Of a DNA stretch of 64,000 nucleotides, positions 11,000 through 21,982 are shown piece by piece. Below the pieces are notes generated by a model. It was not told the origin of the DNA. It did no database searches and worked only from the letters and a program-made list of their open reading frames with translations. The stretch is from contig OY997651.1 in the NCBI GenBank assembly GCA_963921795.1, positions 53,130,018 through 53,194,017 on the forward strand, in the 5' to 3' direction. Source of the DNA: Nannobrachium achirus. Lineage: Eukaryota > Chordata > Actinopteri > Myctophiformes > Myctophidae. Each line of letters opens with the position of its first letter. Within the stretch, counting starts at the first letter, position 1. A program made the position numbers and the translations under genes.

Positions 11000-11175
11000 A
11001 TCCACACTCTTTTCTGCTGTCCTGTCCCAAATAGGGACTCTGAACCCCTAGTTGCTCCCGGTGAGTAGGTTGGTGCCTTGCAAGGTTTCCTCCGCCACCG
11101 GTGTGTGAATGGGTGAATGTAATGCACAATCTATGTAAAGCACCTTGGATAAAAGCGCTACATAAATGCACCATT
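11000..11175 (+). repeat. Retroposon 3' end typical of fish (SINE/LINE tail)
   Basis: The run GTTGCTCCCGGTGAGTAGGT ... CCTTGGATAAAAGCGCTACA ... AATGCACCATTTACCA has the form of a widespread teleost retroposon 3' end. The exact family was not determined, and no tRNA-like head was found. Confidence 0.5.
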
Positions 11176-11516
11176 TACCAATTTGTCTTTCTTTTGTTTG
11201 GGCATTTAACTTTACGGTGTACGCTTCTCTAACCAGTCACTATAATATAACAACAAACTCATCCACATTCACCTGAACCATTTTCACCCTGTGTGGATCA
11301 AGTGTAGGATGAAACCATTGAACAGAAACATGATTGTATCAAACAATTTTATTTTCTTAAGACAGGGGTTATACTGTAGATGAGATAGAGGACTCTTTCA
11401 CCCATATGATTTGACCAGACTTTTTGTTGCGCGCCCTGCTGGGCTGTGCGACCAAACAAAAGTAATATAGATTATAGATAAAGTAATTCTACCCAGCAGG
11501 AGAGAATACTATACAC

Positions 11517-11960
11517 AGTGGTGGACAAAGTACCAATGTTTTTACTTAAGTAAAAGTACCAATACTGCAATGCAGAAGTACTCTGTTACAAGTAAAAGTC
11601 TGGAATTCTACATTTACTTGAGTAAAAGTATAAACGTATTGGCATCAAAATGTACTTAAAGTGCCAAAAGTAAAAGTGCTCATTATACAGAATGTCATGA
11701 GTTTTAAATAAAATATAAAATGTCTAAAACTCTTTTGAAAATAGCGGATCTACAAGCTCACAATGCGTCACACTATGAGCTTGTAGATCGGCTTGTTATC
11801 AAATGGCCGAAATGTATATAGGGCTGAAGTGGTTAATGTATGTTTTGTAATAATAAGTATAACAGTTTTCAAATAAATGTAGTGGAGTAATAGTACTGTC
11901 ATGTAAAAAGTAGCCTACCTCAAAATTGTACCTTGAGTAAATCTACTGCAAATACATAAA
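11517..11960. mobile_element. hAT-like miniature element (TACTTAAGTAAAAGTACC type), partial
   Basis: Begins CAGTGGTGGACAAAGTACC and holds the common fish motif TTTACTTAAGTAAAAGTACC and CTGTTACAAGTAAAAGTC. Related fragments occur at 5930-6050, 55170-55300 and 58349-58430. A matching right end and target duplication were not found. A complete short palindrome (11747-11789) lies inside it. Confidence 0.55.
11747..11789. repeat. Complete 43-bp hairpin of the GATCTACAAGCTCAC family
   Basis: Perfect 14-base arms GATCTACAAGCTCA and TGAGCTTGTAGATC surround a 15-base loop. This is the shortest and cleanest member of the family in the window. Confidence 0.9.
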
Positions 11961-12051
11961 AATAAATACGATAATAACACTTTTTGTGCTATATTTATCC
12001 CAGGATAATCAATAATTAAACATACAAAAGCAGACAATAAGTACTGTTAGA

Positions 12052-12095
12052 CACCGGCGCCTAACTCTGTCTCCACTAGGGGGAGCACAAATCCA

Positions 12096-12130
<35 letters not shown>

Positions 12131-12386
12131 GCGCCGCGAAGCGGCGCCGCGAAAAATCGGTTATTTGCAGTTATAAAGTCGTCTAAAATGGGTCTAAAAT
12201 GGGTCTAAATGGGTCTAAAATGAGTCTAAAATGAGTCGAGCACTGCTCGGACACGCACCGCGGTCCGCGGGGCACCCAACAAGCCAACACACAACACAAC
12301 ACAACAAAACCACAAGTCCACAACCATGACCAAATATCTGCAACCAGCAGCTAACAATATTTACAAGCAAGCAAGCAAGCATCTCA

Positions 12387-12428
<42 letters not shown>

Positions 12429-13338
12429 GAGGAGAGGAGAGGCTGGCTAACTCCAGTGAACAGTTAGTTAAATAAAGCCATGTCTTACCTTGAGAAAATG
12501 ACAAGAAAATATCCAATTTTATATTGAGGTGCCCAGAAGAAAGTTCCTTGTGCCATGTCATCCAGCTTCTTTGACAGCGTCAAAAAGTTTAGTTCACGTA
12601 TGGTAAATGTAAAAGCTATCCACATGTCCTATGGATGTCTGTAGTTAACCCCAGGTAGCATATTCCACTGTGAAACAACTGTTTCATTCTGTTATTTAGA
12701 TAAAGCCATGCCATGTTGTTTGTTGTTGTGCAGCGCTCTGTCAGCCGAGGTTCAGACAGTCACTGTGATTGGTTGAGAAACCAGTTGTTACCTTTTCCAC
12801 TGTTTGTAGCAATAACTTGGCTCGTGTCATGTGGTAACTTATTCAAATAGTCCATACTACTTCTGTGTAGATAACGATGATTTATTACTTCCAGGGCCAG
12901 GCAGGAACATGCAGCATAAACGTCACGTTTTCACTATTAATCCGCTTGTATTAACTTAACTTCTCACTAATATATTCTCCCCAGCAGCATTACATTCACT
13001 TCCGCGCTGGTCCCAAGGCTGGTCCCAAAACACAGCGTCAACGTCATCCCGTACTGCTCCTAAGCCCGCCCCCTTAAAGGCACAGGCTTGGCATATAACA
13101 CAGTAGACCTATACCTCCCGCCCCCCATTCGCTGTGATTGGTTTAGAAGCCATCTTAGCCATACTATGGGTGCTTCAAAGGGTCAAACAAGGCGAATTTC
13201 TGACGTTCTTCTTCTTAATCACATTTTGTGATTATATGATCGTAAATAAATAAAAGGAGAGAGGGGGAGCCGGGCTCCCCCTACTGGCAAATAAGGGGAG
13301 CCATTGCTCCCCTTGGCTCCATTGAATAGGCGCCAGTG
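12052..13338. mobile_element. Non-autonomous hAT element, 8-bp TSD CTGTTAGA
   Basis: A perfect 8-bp direct repeat CTGTTAGA flanks the unit (12044-12051 and 13339-13346). The termini are CACCGGCGCCTA on the left and CACTGGCGCCTA on the right (reverse complement), 11 of 12 bases identical. A TAGGGGGAGC word is shared by both subterminal regions. The inside holds a T homopolymer (about 12100-12129), a GGCGCCGCG hairpin (12130-12150), short GTCTAAAATGG repeats (12180-12237), a CA microsatellite (12388-12424) and no transposase. The superfamily is inferred from the 8-bp duplication and end style. Confidence 0.85.
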
Positions 13339-13346
13339 CTGTTAGA

Positions 13347-15050
13347 CCACATTTTGTTATACTAATACCGATTTCATGGAGTTATATCAGCTCCACAGAC
13401 AGCGACAGTTCAGCACTGGACAGCTGCAGTTCAGCACTGGACAGCTCCCCTCCTGTGGCGACATTACAGACCCAGTGAAATGAAAAATACGTTTTTCACA
13501 CTTTAAGAGCTTATAATCATGTGGGCATTCCTAATAGTGGGGTTCCGTGTACATGTAATTTTTGGTTTTCACTTTACATTTGTGTGAAAGTTTATTTTTC
13601 ACTTCCAATTTGTAGATTATGTTCTATAGAACAATTTTGGTTCGAGTGTCAAGACAGTAGATTGAAGAAAAATATATTTTTTGCCCTATTTCCAAAATGA
13701 CCAAAATCGGAATTGTGTTTTTTTGAACAGTGTCTTAGTTTTCCCACAACTGCTGTGTAATATATTTTTATTGCTATATCAAGTCAATACTGTGTGGGGA
13801 ATCAATTGGAGTCAAAAATTAGTTTTTTTTTATATTATGGTATTATATGATATTTCAGGCCTACATTTGCACAGATGTGTGCATTTCAACTTTTCCTTCA
13901 TGTAACTGCACCGAGTGCAGGTTGGCATACAAGTATTTTTTACAAGTGCACTTCACACTTTAATATATCCTTGGCAAGGGGCAGAGTGCTCCAAATGGGA
14001 CCACTAATCCCATAATCAGTGGGACTGTGGACGGGCATCATGGACCTGAATGAACCAGTAAGACTCCCTAATCGGGAGATAAGCGACCGTCATGTTGCAA
14101 ACACAAACTTTAGAAGGCAAAGGTAGCCAATCAGGAGGGAATAAGGGAAATGGGACTGATCCATGTTGATGACATGACTATAGAGATACTGTGTACCGCT
14201 TTGTGTGATTTTAGGGCAAAATCTGTAGGAGCAGTGTCCAAAAATGTTTTTTGCAAGAATCGGTCTCATGGTGGCGCTAGAAGAGAGCCATGTGAGAAAT
14301 GAGTGGTGGAGGGTGGAGGTTGTGGGTTTGCAACCAAGGAATGTGTGTGCAAAGTCTGGCATGGATCGGGGATTCGGGGCAATGATGGCGGAGATATGAG
14401 TAGGGCAAAAGTGTGACGTGTGACTGACAGACAGACTAACAGACAGACTGACAGCCGATGGAGGTTTTGAAAGAGTACTACACATATGCAGATATATACA
14501 TATGTGCTGTTGCCCAGGTGCTTGCTTGGAAGACGCTTCTGTTCAGATGTTGATCCAAAGCATCAGTTACTAGATGCCAAAAAATAGAAAGTAAACAATT
14601 GTGTATTTTTATATGAAAGGTCCCTAAATAGGCCATTCTTAATCATTTCCTGTGAACAGAAACGCAATGTGTGATGACATAGACAGGTCCGCTTGCATAT
14701 AAATTAACCTTTGATTACATTCACCAGTTTGTTTCCCATTGCTGGCATTCCTCCAAACAACTGTTTTTAATTATAGAGCTACTCTGTTTTGAATCTCATT
14801 TAAGATGACTTCCAAACTATGTATTACTCATTGTAAACGTAATGAGCACAATAAAATATGTATCTGTAAACATTATAGGTTAGAATAATAAGCAACTTGG
14901 TAACACACATTCTGTACAAGAGGCATTGTGTCTCACAATGACACAGATTTTACACCCCATCGCCTGAAGAGCTGGTCCCATCTGATTGGTTCATAAACAC
15001 ACAGGCTTCCTTTTCAGACTGAAACTTCAAAATAAAATACCCAAAATAGC
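13347..15050. other. Non-coding, no clear feature
   Basis: No coding region supported. Sequence around 14220-14480, ending in ACAGACAGACT-type repeats, looks like a dispersed repeat tail. The rest is AT-rich and unique by eye. Confidence 0.3.
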
Positions 15051-15426
15051 CATTTCACAAGACAGGAGTAACTGGAGGCAAAGATGGTGGCCGATTCTGT
15101 GCTGCTGCGCATATTTGCAAAGGGGCGTGGGAAAAGTTCTTCGAATGGGAGTTACTTGAGTGGGAAAGCTTCGAACGGGCGTGGGAAAAGGTCTTCGATA
15201 GTGCTGTGATATATAGAGAGAGAACCAGCGACTCGCTGCTCCACTCACATCCGACTTTGGGTTTGGGGTCTCGGCCGCGGACCACTTCCAGGTACCCCTG
15301 CCCTGGCTGGCGATATAACAGGGGATATGGGGATATATATAGAGAGAGAACCAGGGGCACGGGGCGGCGAGAGAGGGCGAGATCATTTAGCGACCTGGGT
15401 TGCAACCTGGTCGGTAGTTTTCACCG

Positions 15427-15705
15427 ACTGGGTCGCTAAATCTACCGGCTGGGTCGCTAAATCTACCGACTGGGTTGCTAAATCTACCGACTGGGTCGCT
15501 AAATTTACCGACTGGGTCGCTAAATCTACCGACTGGGTCGCTAAATCTACCGACTGGGTCGCTAAATCTACCGACTGGGTCGCTAAATTTACCGACTGGG
15601 TCGCTAAATTTACCGACTGGGTCGCTAAATCTACCGACTGGGTCGCTAAATCTACCGACTGGGTCGCTAAATCTACCGACAGGGTCGCTTATCCACCGAC
15701 CGGGC
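15427..15705 (+). repeat. Left minisatellite arm, about 13 x 21 bp
   Basis: Head-to-tail copies of CTGGGTCGCTAAATCTACCG plus A, nearly identical (TCT/TTT variants). Units near the telomeric core are more diverged. Because the unit is 21 bp, long open frames appear (VAKSTDW), which are not genes. Confidence 0.95.
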
Positions 15706-15773
15706 TGCTAACCCTAACCCTAACCCAAACCCTAACCCTAACCCTAACCCAAACCCTAACCCTAACCCTAACC
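15706..15773 (+). repeat. Interstitial telomere-type repeats (CCCTAA)n
   Basis: About ten CCCTAA hexamers with two CCCAAA variants, reading AACCCTAACCCTAACCCAAA and so on. They sit exactly between the two oppositely oriented minisatellite arms. The hexamer is the vertebrate telomere repeat, C-strand on plus. Confidence 0.95.
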
Positions 15774-16425
15774 GTCGGTAGATTTAGCGACCCAGTCGGT
15801 AGATTTAGCAACCCAGTCGGTGATTTAGCGACCCAGTCGGTAGATTTAGCAACCCAGTCGGTGATTTAGCAACACAGTCGGTAGATTTAGCGACCCAGTC
15901 GGTAGATTTAGCAACCCAGTCGGTGATTTAGCAACCCAGTCGGTGATTTAGCGACCCAGTCTGTAGATTTAGCGACCCAGTCGGTAGATTTAGCAACCCA
16001 GTCGGTGATTTAGCGACCCAGTCGGTAGATTTAGCAACCCAGTCGGTAGATTTAGCAACCCCAGTCGGTGATTTAGCAACCCAGTCGGTAGATTTAGCAA
16101 CCCAGTCGGTGATTTAGCAACCCAGTCGGTAGATTTAGCAACCCAGTCGGTGATTTAGCAACCCAGTCGGTAGATTTAGCAACCTGGTCGGTATTAGCGA
16201 CCAGTCGGTAGATTTAGCAACCCAGTCGGTGATTTAGCAACCCAGTCGGTAGATTTAGCGACCCAGTCGGTAGATTTAGCAACCCAGTCGGTAGATTTAG
16301 CGACCCAGTCGGTAGATTTAGCAACCCAGTCGGTGGATTTAGCGACCCAGTCGGTAGATTTAGCGACCCAGTCGGTAGATTTAGCAAACCAGTCGGTGGA
16401 TTTAGCGACCCAGTCGGTGAAAACT
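15774..16425 (-). repeat. Right minisatellite arm, about 31 units, inverted
   Basis: The same unit as the left arm but reverse complemented (GTCGGTAGATTTAGCGACCC), with frequent 20-bp units lacking one base pair (GTCGGTGATTTAGC) alternating with 21-bp units. At its outer end GTGAAAACTACCGACCAGGT mirrors the left arm's start at 15401-15425, so the whole array is one large palindrome. Confidence 0.95.
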
Positions 16426-16928
16426 ACCGACCAGGTTGCAACCCAGTTGTAGGTCGCTAAATGATCTCGCTCCTACTGGGGGCGGCAGCCGTTCCACTCC
16501 TATCCGACTTTGGAGCCTCGGCGTGGGACGGCCGAGTGGCTCGTATCGCGGACGGAGCTCCGGGGACCCCCTGGCAGCGCCACGCTACACCCTGTGTAGC
16601 CGGAAAAATGATCCTTCTAACGGGGTGGCTCACGGACGGCGCCAGGGGGACTATCGCTCCGGCCTCCGGGGGACCACCGTCCACCTGCTGGACGCAAATG
16701 TGGTCGCGCCGCTGCGAGGACCGCTGCCACTGCAGCCCACTTCGGAAAGGAGTGGAACGGCGGCCGCCCCGTGCCCCTGGTTCTCTCTCTCGATATCCGC
16801 ATGTCCCCCTGTTATATAGCCAGGGGTCCCTGGAGGTGGTCCACGGCACGCGTGCCACACGTCGGTCCAAGGCCGATCGAGGCGGCCCCAAAGTCCGCAT
16901 TAAAAACCGCATTAACATGAGCCGCTGC

Positions 16929-17100
16929 GGCCGAACGTCCGGTAAAATGAGACCCGACCCCGTCCAAAATTCGCAGCGCACTAAGTAGTGTAATTACGGT
17001 AGAAACTGCGAGTGGAGCCGAACGTCCAGTGAAATGAGCCCCCGTCCAAAATTCGCTGCACATTAAGTAGTGTAATTACGGTAGAAACTGAGAGTGGAGC
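16929..17100. repeat. Tandem duplication of about 87 bp
   Basis: Two direct copies of a unit holding CCGAACGTCC, GTCCAAAATTCGC and AAGTAGTGTAATTACGGTAG, at 16929-17015 and 17017-17100. It lies in the right flank of the foldback element only. Confidence 0.85.
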
Positions 17101-17237
17101 GGCGAGCCGCTGGTCATACGTTTTTGGCAGCTTTTCCCACACCCGTTCAAAGACCTAACGCCACGCCCATTCGAAGACCTCACGTCACACCCATCTGCGC
17201 AGCAGACTGCCTGGAGTTACTCATACTTGCATTTCAC

Positions 17238-18506
17238 TGGGTCTTTAAAACCTCTAGAAGCAGTGTAGACATTCCACCATTGAGTCAAACTTATTAAACA
17301 GTGTACACAGTCATGACTTCTGGTGCATTGTGCCAAGATGTAAGATGTACAGTACATCTGATTTAATATTTCTTACATCTTTGACATCAAGCTTGCTACA
17401 CCGTATACACGCTGTGAGGTCTTAATGGTTTAACAGTCATGATAAACAATTACATTTACACACATCGTTGCTGTCGGATGGAAACCTTTAGTCCAAACGT
17501 AATAAAATAGACAGAATACAAGTTAACGTGTTCAAATAGATGTATCAACTCATAGGATCTTCATTGGTTAAACCCTGGCAGACTTAAACACTTTCCAGAA
17601 ATTACCAAAAAATGCATAACAAACATGCATTGTAGATGTTTTGCTGCATTCAGACATAGGGAATTAAATACAAGAAGAAAATGTAAACACATTGACAAAC
17701 AAATGGTTCAGCACGACAGCAACAATACAATCACCCTCAACTTCAAAGCGCATTAAGTACATATAACTATACATACACCTCAAAGTACACCTGTCCATAT
17801 TAGAGTAAAAATGACTATGCATACAATTGTCATGTCTGTATCCACACCCTGCAATTGCAGAACATGGCTGGTGGTGGGAAGGCGGGAATTCCTGGAGGAA
17901 TGAATCCTAGGACCCGGGCTCCAAGTACGACAACCTTGAGAACAGGGTCAACATTGTTAGGCCTGTTAGGGAAAGGAGACGTTGTCATCCAGCAAGGTCT
18001 GGGGTGGACCATGTCGAAAAACCCAAACAGTTGAGCCCCGGTCATATTTTGGTAAACAACATGAGGAAACACACACTGTACAATCCCCATGGGTCGGGAC
18101 CTTGATTCAAGAAAATGTCCTGTATGTGGAACTTCATAACTGCACCAGCCATTTATGTTTGCTTCTAATCTTTAAGATGCAGCCAGGAAGGAATTTGCTT
18201 TCAGCTGACATTGATTGTAGCCCAGAATAACCATGTTATCATAAGCATCCGTACTTTGTGGAGGCATTGCCTTACTTACTTGCCTTATTTAGACAAAACA
18301 TTCTAATTTGGCTGAGGTGATTGCTTTTGTGCATCAGGAACTTCTGCACAGTGGACAGACGCAAGGATACCGCAGGTTACATCAACTGGCGTTATTAGAA
18401 GAAGACAGCATCTTAAATGGAGACAGTACAACACCAAAGAGTCCAATGCTCTTTAACTTTGGCACATGGACTCTGATGGATGCATCAACAGTTTTAGTTG
18501 TTTTGT
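17238..18506. other. Non-coding, no feature recognised
   Basis: No gene or repeat family recognised. No splice-bounded coding segment was found on either strand. Confidence 0.3.
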
Positions 18507-18780
18507 TGTTTACAGTTTACAGTTTACAGTTTACAGTTTAGGCATTTAGCAGACACTTTTAATCCAAAGCGACTTACAATAAGCAGATGATAACAAGATA
18601 ACATGTCAGAACGTCAACAACAATATAACAAATGCATATGAATATCAATCTAAAACAATAAAATCAGTAAAGAGAACTAGCTTCATGTATGGTCATTGAG
18701 TGGTGCTATGGGTCAAGGTGGAGTCTGAAAAGGTGAGTCTTCAGTCCACGGCGTTTGGATGGAAGCGTACACTGCAAACA
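18507..18780. repeat. Dispersed teleost repeat (CATTTAGCAGACACTTTTAA type)
   Basis: Four TTTACAGT units lead into TTTAGGCATTTAGCAGACAC and CCAAAGCGACTTACAATAAG, and later GTGAGTCTTCAGTCCACGGC. This order of words is common in fish genomes. The family was not resolved. Confidence 0.6.
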
Positions 18781-19136
18781 GCCACCCCAAGGTTATAGCT
18801 GACCATCTTATCAATAGCGTAACATGCTTGGCTGGGTGCCTACATAATCCGTGCGGACAACATGCAGTTGTTTCTGAGGATAAACCATACGGATGCATTC
18901 GCCAAGGACAAGAGTTTCATTTATGGAGTTGCCATGGTGTACAATCTTGACAGTTTCTGATGTGGAGATTTGCTGTTGTGGGGGTGCATCTCTAAACTCA
19001 GGTGAATATAGGCACACAGAATGTACTAATATGTGACATATATATTAGACATGTACAGTATGTGACATATATGAATGACATATGAAATTGGCCACTTTCA
19101 TATATGTCGTACATATGTAATCTCTGATTGCATATA

Positions 19137-20262
19137 CAGCGGGGGAAATAAGTATTTGATGCACTGCCGATTTAGCAGGTTTTCCCACTTACAAAAAATG
19201 GACAGTAAGTATACTTCAACTATGAGAGACAAAATCCAAAAAGAAATTCCAAGAAATCACATTGTATGTTTTTTTTTTTTTTTTAATTGCATTTCATTGC
19301 AAGAAATACGCATTTGATACGCCTACCAATCAGCAAGAATTCTGGCTCTCACAGAACTGTAACATTTTCTTTAAGAAGCCCTCCTATTCTACACTCATTG
19401 TACTGTATTAATTCATCCTATTGACCCACGTTTTACGTTGTTACGTGTATAAAAGAACCCTGTTCACACACTCAATCAAACAGACTCCAACTTTTCCACT
19501 AGGGCAAGACCAAAGAGCTGTCCAAGAACCCAGGGAAAACATCTTTAGACCTGCACAAGGTTGGGATGGGCTACAGGACAATAGGCAAGCGGCTTAGTGA
19601 GAAGGAAACAACTGTAGGCACAATTATTGGAGCATGGACAAAGCTCAAGATGTCTATCTCTGTCTGGGGCTCCATGCAAGATCTCACCTCGTGGGGTATT
19701 AATGATCATGAGAAAGGTGATGGATAAGTCCAGAATTACTCGGGATGACCTGGCCAATGACCTGAAGTGAGCTGGGGCCACAGTCTCAAAGATTACCATT
19801 AGTAAGACACCGTACTGAGGGGAGGATGGATGAGGCCATGTATCGCAAGATTTTATGCAACAACCTCCTTCCCTTAGTAAGAACATTGAAGATGGGTCAT
19901 GCCTGGGTCTTCCAGTATGACAGTGACCCAAAACACACAGACAGTACTGGATCATCCAGATGGTCATTGGCAAACTTTACACAGGCTTAGACTGTGCTGG
20001 CTTGAGCAAGGGACCTTACACTGCGCTCACTGCAGGATTTTAATCAATGGCAGTGATGCGGCGTATTATCTTACTAATGGTATGGTAATCTTTAAAACTG
20101 CGGTCCCAGCTCTCTTCAGGTCATTGGCCAGGTCATCTCGAGTAGTTCTGGCCTGATCCATCACCTTTCTCATGATCATTGATACCCCACAAGGTGAGAT
20201 CTTGCATGTAGCCCCAGACAGAGGGACCTTGATCAGACATCTTGAGCTTCTTCCATGCTGGG
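19137..20262. mobile_element. Tc1/mariner remnant with inverted internal copy
   Basis: Starts after a TA at CAGCGGGGGAAATAAGTATT, a well-known Tc1-like fish terminus. The plus strand carries transposase-derived sequence (CTGCACAAGGTTGGGATGGG; GGGGCTCCATGCAAGATCTC). From about 20045 to 20262 the same internal region (compare 19655-19830) recurs reverse complemented, giving a foldback arrangement. The transposase frame is destroyed. The right terminus was not found. Confidence 0.85.
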
Positions 20263-20507
20263 GTCTACGTCTGCTTTTAAATAAACAAGGTCGTTTGAAA
20301 CTTCGTTCAGCAATACTTTGCCGACCGTGTTGCTGTGGAGGTACTGGTAAGCCTCTGAACTTTTCAAGTTATTCATGGCTTTACCGTCACAGGCTGTAGA
20401 CTACAAAGTATTTGAAAATGCTACTGTACGTGATACGAGGCCACTTTCTTACGTCGTCTTCCCAATTGTCAATTAAAGTAGGCAATAATATGCTAATATC
20501 ACCTTTT

Positions 20508-20513
20508 TTTATT
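20508..20513 (-). promoter_or_regulatory. Candidate poly(A) signal of the BEN gene
   Basis: Minus-strand AATAAA lies 115 bases past the stop codon of the BEN-domain gene's last exon. Position and motif fit; cleavage was not tested. Confidence 0.45.
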
Positions 20514-20627
20514 TCATTAAGGTTGTGTTCCCACATAACACAAATACCTCCCCAACTATAACATTATTACTAACAAAAAGTGTATGAACTGCAATAGAGC
20601 TACCAAGGATAACTAGAAAAACAGCAT

Positions 20628-20713
20628 TCACAATTCGTCGTTGTTGCATTTGACCCGGATGGCCCGACGAATCTCTGACATGGTAGCGTTCGGGAATTCC
20701 GCCCTCACAGTTT
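20628..20713 (-). CDS. BEN-domain gene, last exon
   Basis: On minus the acceptor TTGCAG at 20714-20719 opens an 86-base exon that encodes the end of a BEN domain: TVRAEFPNATMSEIRRAIRV, then KCNNDEL and stop (20628-20630). Two leading bases (AA) complete a codon. Joined in phase with the single final base (G) of the exon at 29806-30047, they make GAA (Glu), giving a continuous BEN domain. BEN domains bind DNA or mediate protein contacts in chromatin repressors. The exon is only 27 codons long, so it is easily missed. Confidence 0.75.
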
Positions 20714-20884
20714 CTGCAAGACATTTAATAAATAAGCAAGGCATTTCAGTGAATGAGGTAGTCCAATAGGAGACATACAGTACAGCTGCTCCAAATGTTA
20801 AAGTTTTTGGCCATGTGACCCAAACATAAAATCCAGTGCAGTCCTAATATGTTGTCGCTGTCAAGCATAAATTGAAGGTCAAGC

Positions 20885-21110
20885 CATCAAACTCTGAGGG
20901 CCGATTGCACCAAGAAGGATTAAATAAATCTTAGTTTAGGGTTAATCAAAGATTTGTTGATCTTGGATTTATTTTAAATCGAGTTGTGTTGCACCACTTA
21001 ATTTTAAGCATTGGTTAACAAATCTGTGATTAAACCCTTAACCTTTGATTAAAACTATAACCTGCGTTTAATTCAAGGATTATTAATTGTTGTCGAGTGT
21101 CCTCCATCTT
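20885..21110. repeat. Harbinger-like or MITE sequence rich in GGTTAATC/GATTTATT words
   Basis: The block has ATTGCACCAAGAAGGATTAA and GTTGTGTTGCACCACTTAAT with many TTAATC/GATTAA words in both orientations. A similar block (TTTAAACC, GGTTTGGTGCAACTCGATTA) lies at 29205-29450, beyond the Penelope element. The style recalls PIF/Harbinger ends. Limits were not defined. Confidence 0.4.
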
Positions 21111-21300
21111 GGATTTGCGATGTAAATAAACTGGAACAAACTATTCTCTTGAGGTTAATGTCATTAGCGTTACTTTTTTATTCACTTCTAGGAGAATGTG
21201 GGCTGGCCTATGTTAAGAAGAGCGCCTGCAGCCAAAAAATATATAATTTTATAACCCACCGTCATAGTGTGTGCCAGCGGCTACGTCATTGTAGTCCTTA

Positions 21301-21415
21301 GCGGCCATTTCTTGTGACAAAACACAGGTGTTTCAATTGTTTGATTGCATAGAACTAATGCTATAGTCTAATCAGAACACCTGTGTAAGGCTGTGTTGTC
21401 ACAAGAAATGGCCGC
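21301..21415. mobile_element. 115-bp hairpin MITE
   Basis: Arms GCGGCCATTTCTTGTGACAA and its reverse complement (21396-21415), plus inner AACACAGGTGTT/AACACCTGTGT, make a near-perfect hairpin. CTTA adjoins each side, with one extra T on the right, so the target duplication is uncertain. Lies in the BEN-gene intron. Confidence 0.7.
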
Positions 21416-21982
21416 TCTTAGAACTACATTTGGCACACCCTATACGACGGTGACGCTCGCTAAAACAACAGACAAGCTCACAACGCATCACTCCATGGTG
21501 CGTAGTGGGCAGTGGTGGGTTTGCAGAGGAACGGGCAAAGGGTTGATCTACTGGAAGCGATGTGTGAGAACTGTGAAAGATTGTAGGCAAGCGCGTCACT
21601 CCGTGGTGCGTTGTGGAGCAGTGTGGTGGAGTTATACATCTGTCCCGCTCGCACTTCGGCGCTCATTCCTGGTTTCCCAAACAAGCAGAGAACATGTCGT
21701 GGCGGCGTAGTGCACACCACGGGTTCAAACTAACTTTACAAGCCGCGAAAAACAGAGCTTTAGCTGGGCCTGACGAGTTCTAACTTCTCTGGGAATCAGT
21801 GATAAACGAATTGTCCGCAGTGTGCAGTTGCATGCCTGCAGCTGGACGCTGCCAGCTGGGGATAGGGAGGGAACCCCCATTCATGTCAATGGCATGTTTA
21901 CATTTAAGGCAAAAGGTGAAGGATATGCACATCCCCAGACGTTTTTACGGTGCCGGATCCAAAAGTAAACTATAATGAACAA

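Larger units (their letters stand above)
15051..17237. mobile_element. Foldback-like DNA element with minisatellite arms and telomeric core
   Basis: A direct repeat CATTTCAC flanks the unit (15051-15058 and 17230-17237). The termini are imperfect inverted repeats: left CAAGACAGGAGTAACTGGAG, right (reverse complement) CAAGTATGAGTAACTCCAGG. Subterminal blocks with GTGGGAAAAG, CTTCGAATGGG and GCTGCGCA recur on both sides in inverted order. Further in, the left block 15273-15391 (GATATAACAGGGG, AGAGAGAGAACCAGGGGCAC) is inverted at 16760-16842. The centre is an inverted pair of 20-21-bp minisatellites flanking CCCTAA repeats. No transposase was found. Whether the duplication is 7 or 8 bp is ambiguous because the next base is shared. 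The superfamily is unresolved (hAT- or P-like). Confidence 0.75.

Noticed and set aside
15327-15869. Long open frames through the minisatellite (VAKSTDW and LNLPTGS repeats)
   Set aside because: The 21-bp unit length is a multiple of three, so open frames arise automatically in all phases. No start context or domain.
16436-17063. Several overlapping ORFs of 120-175 residues on both strands
   Set aside because: They lie in the GC-rich arm of the foldback element and overlap one another on both strands. No family resemblance.
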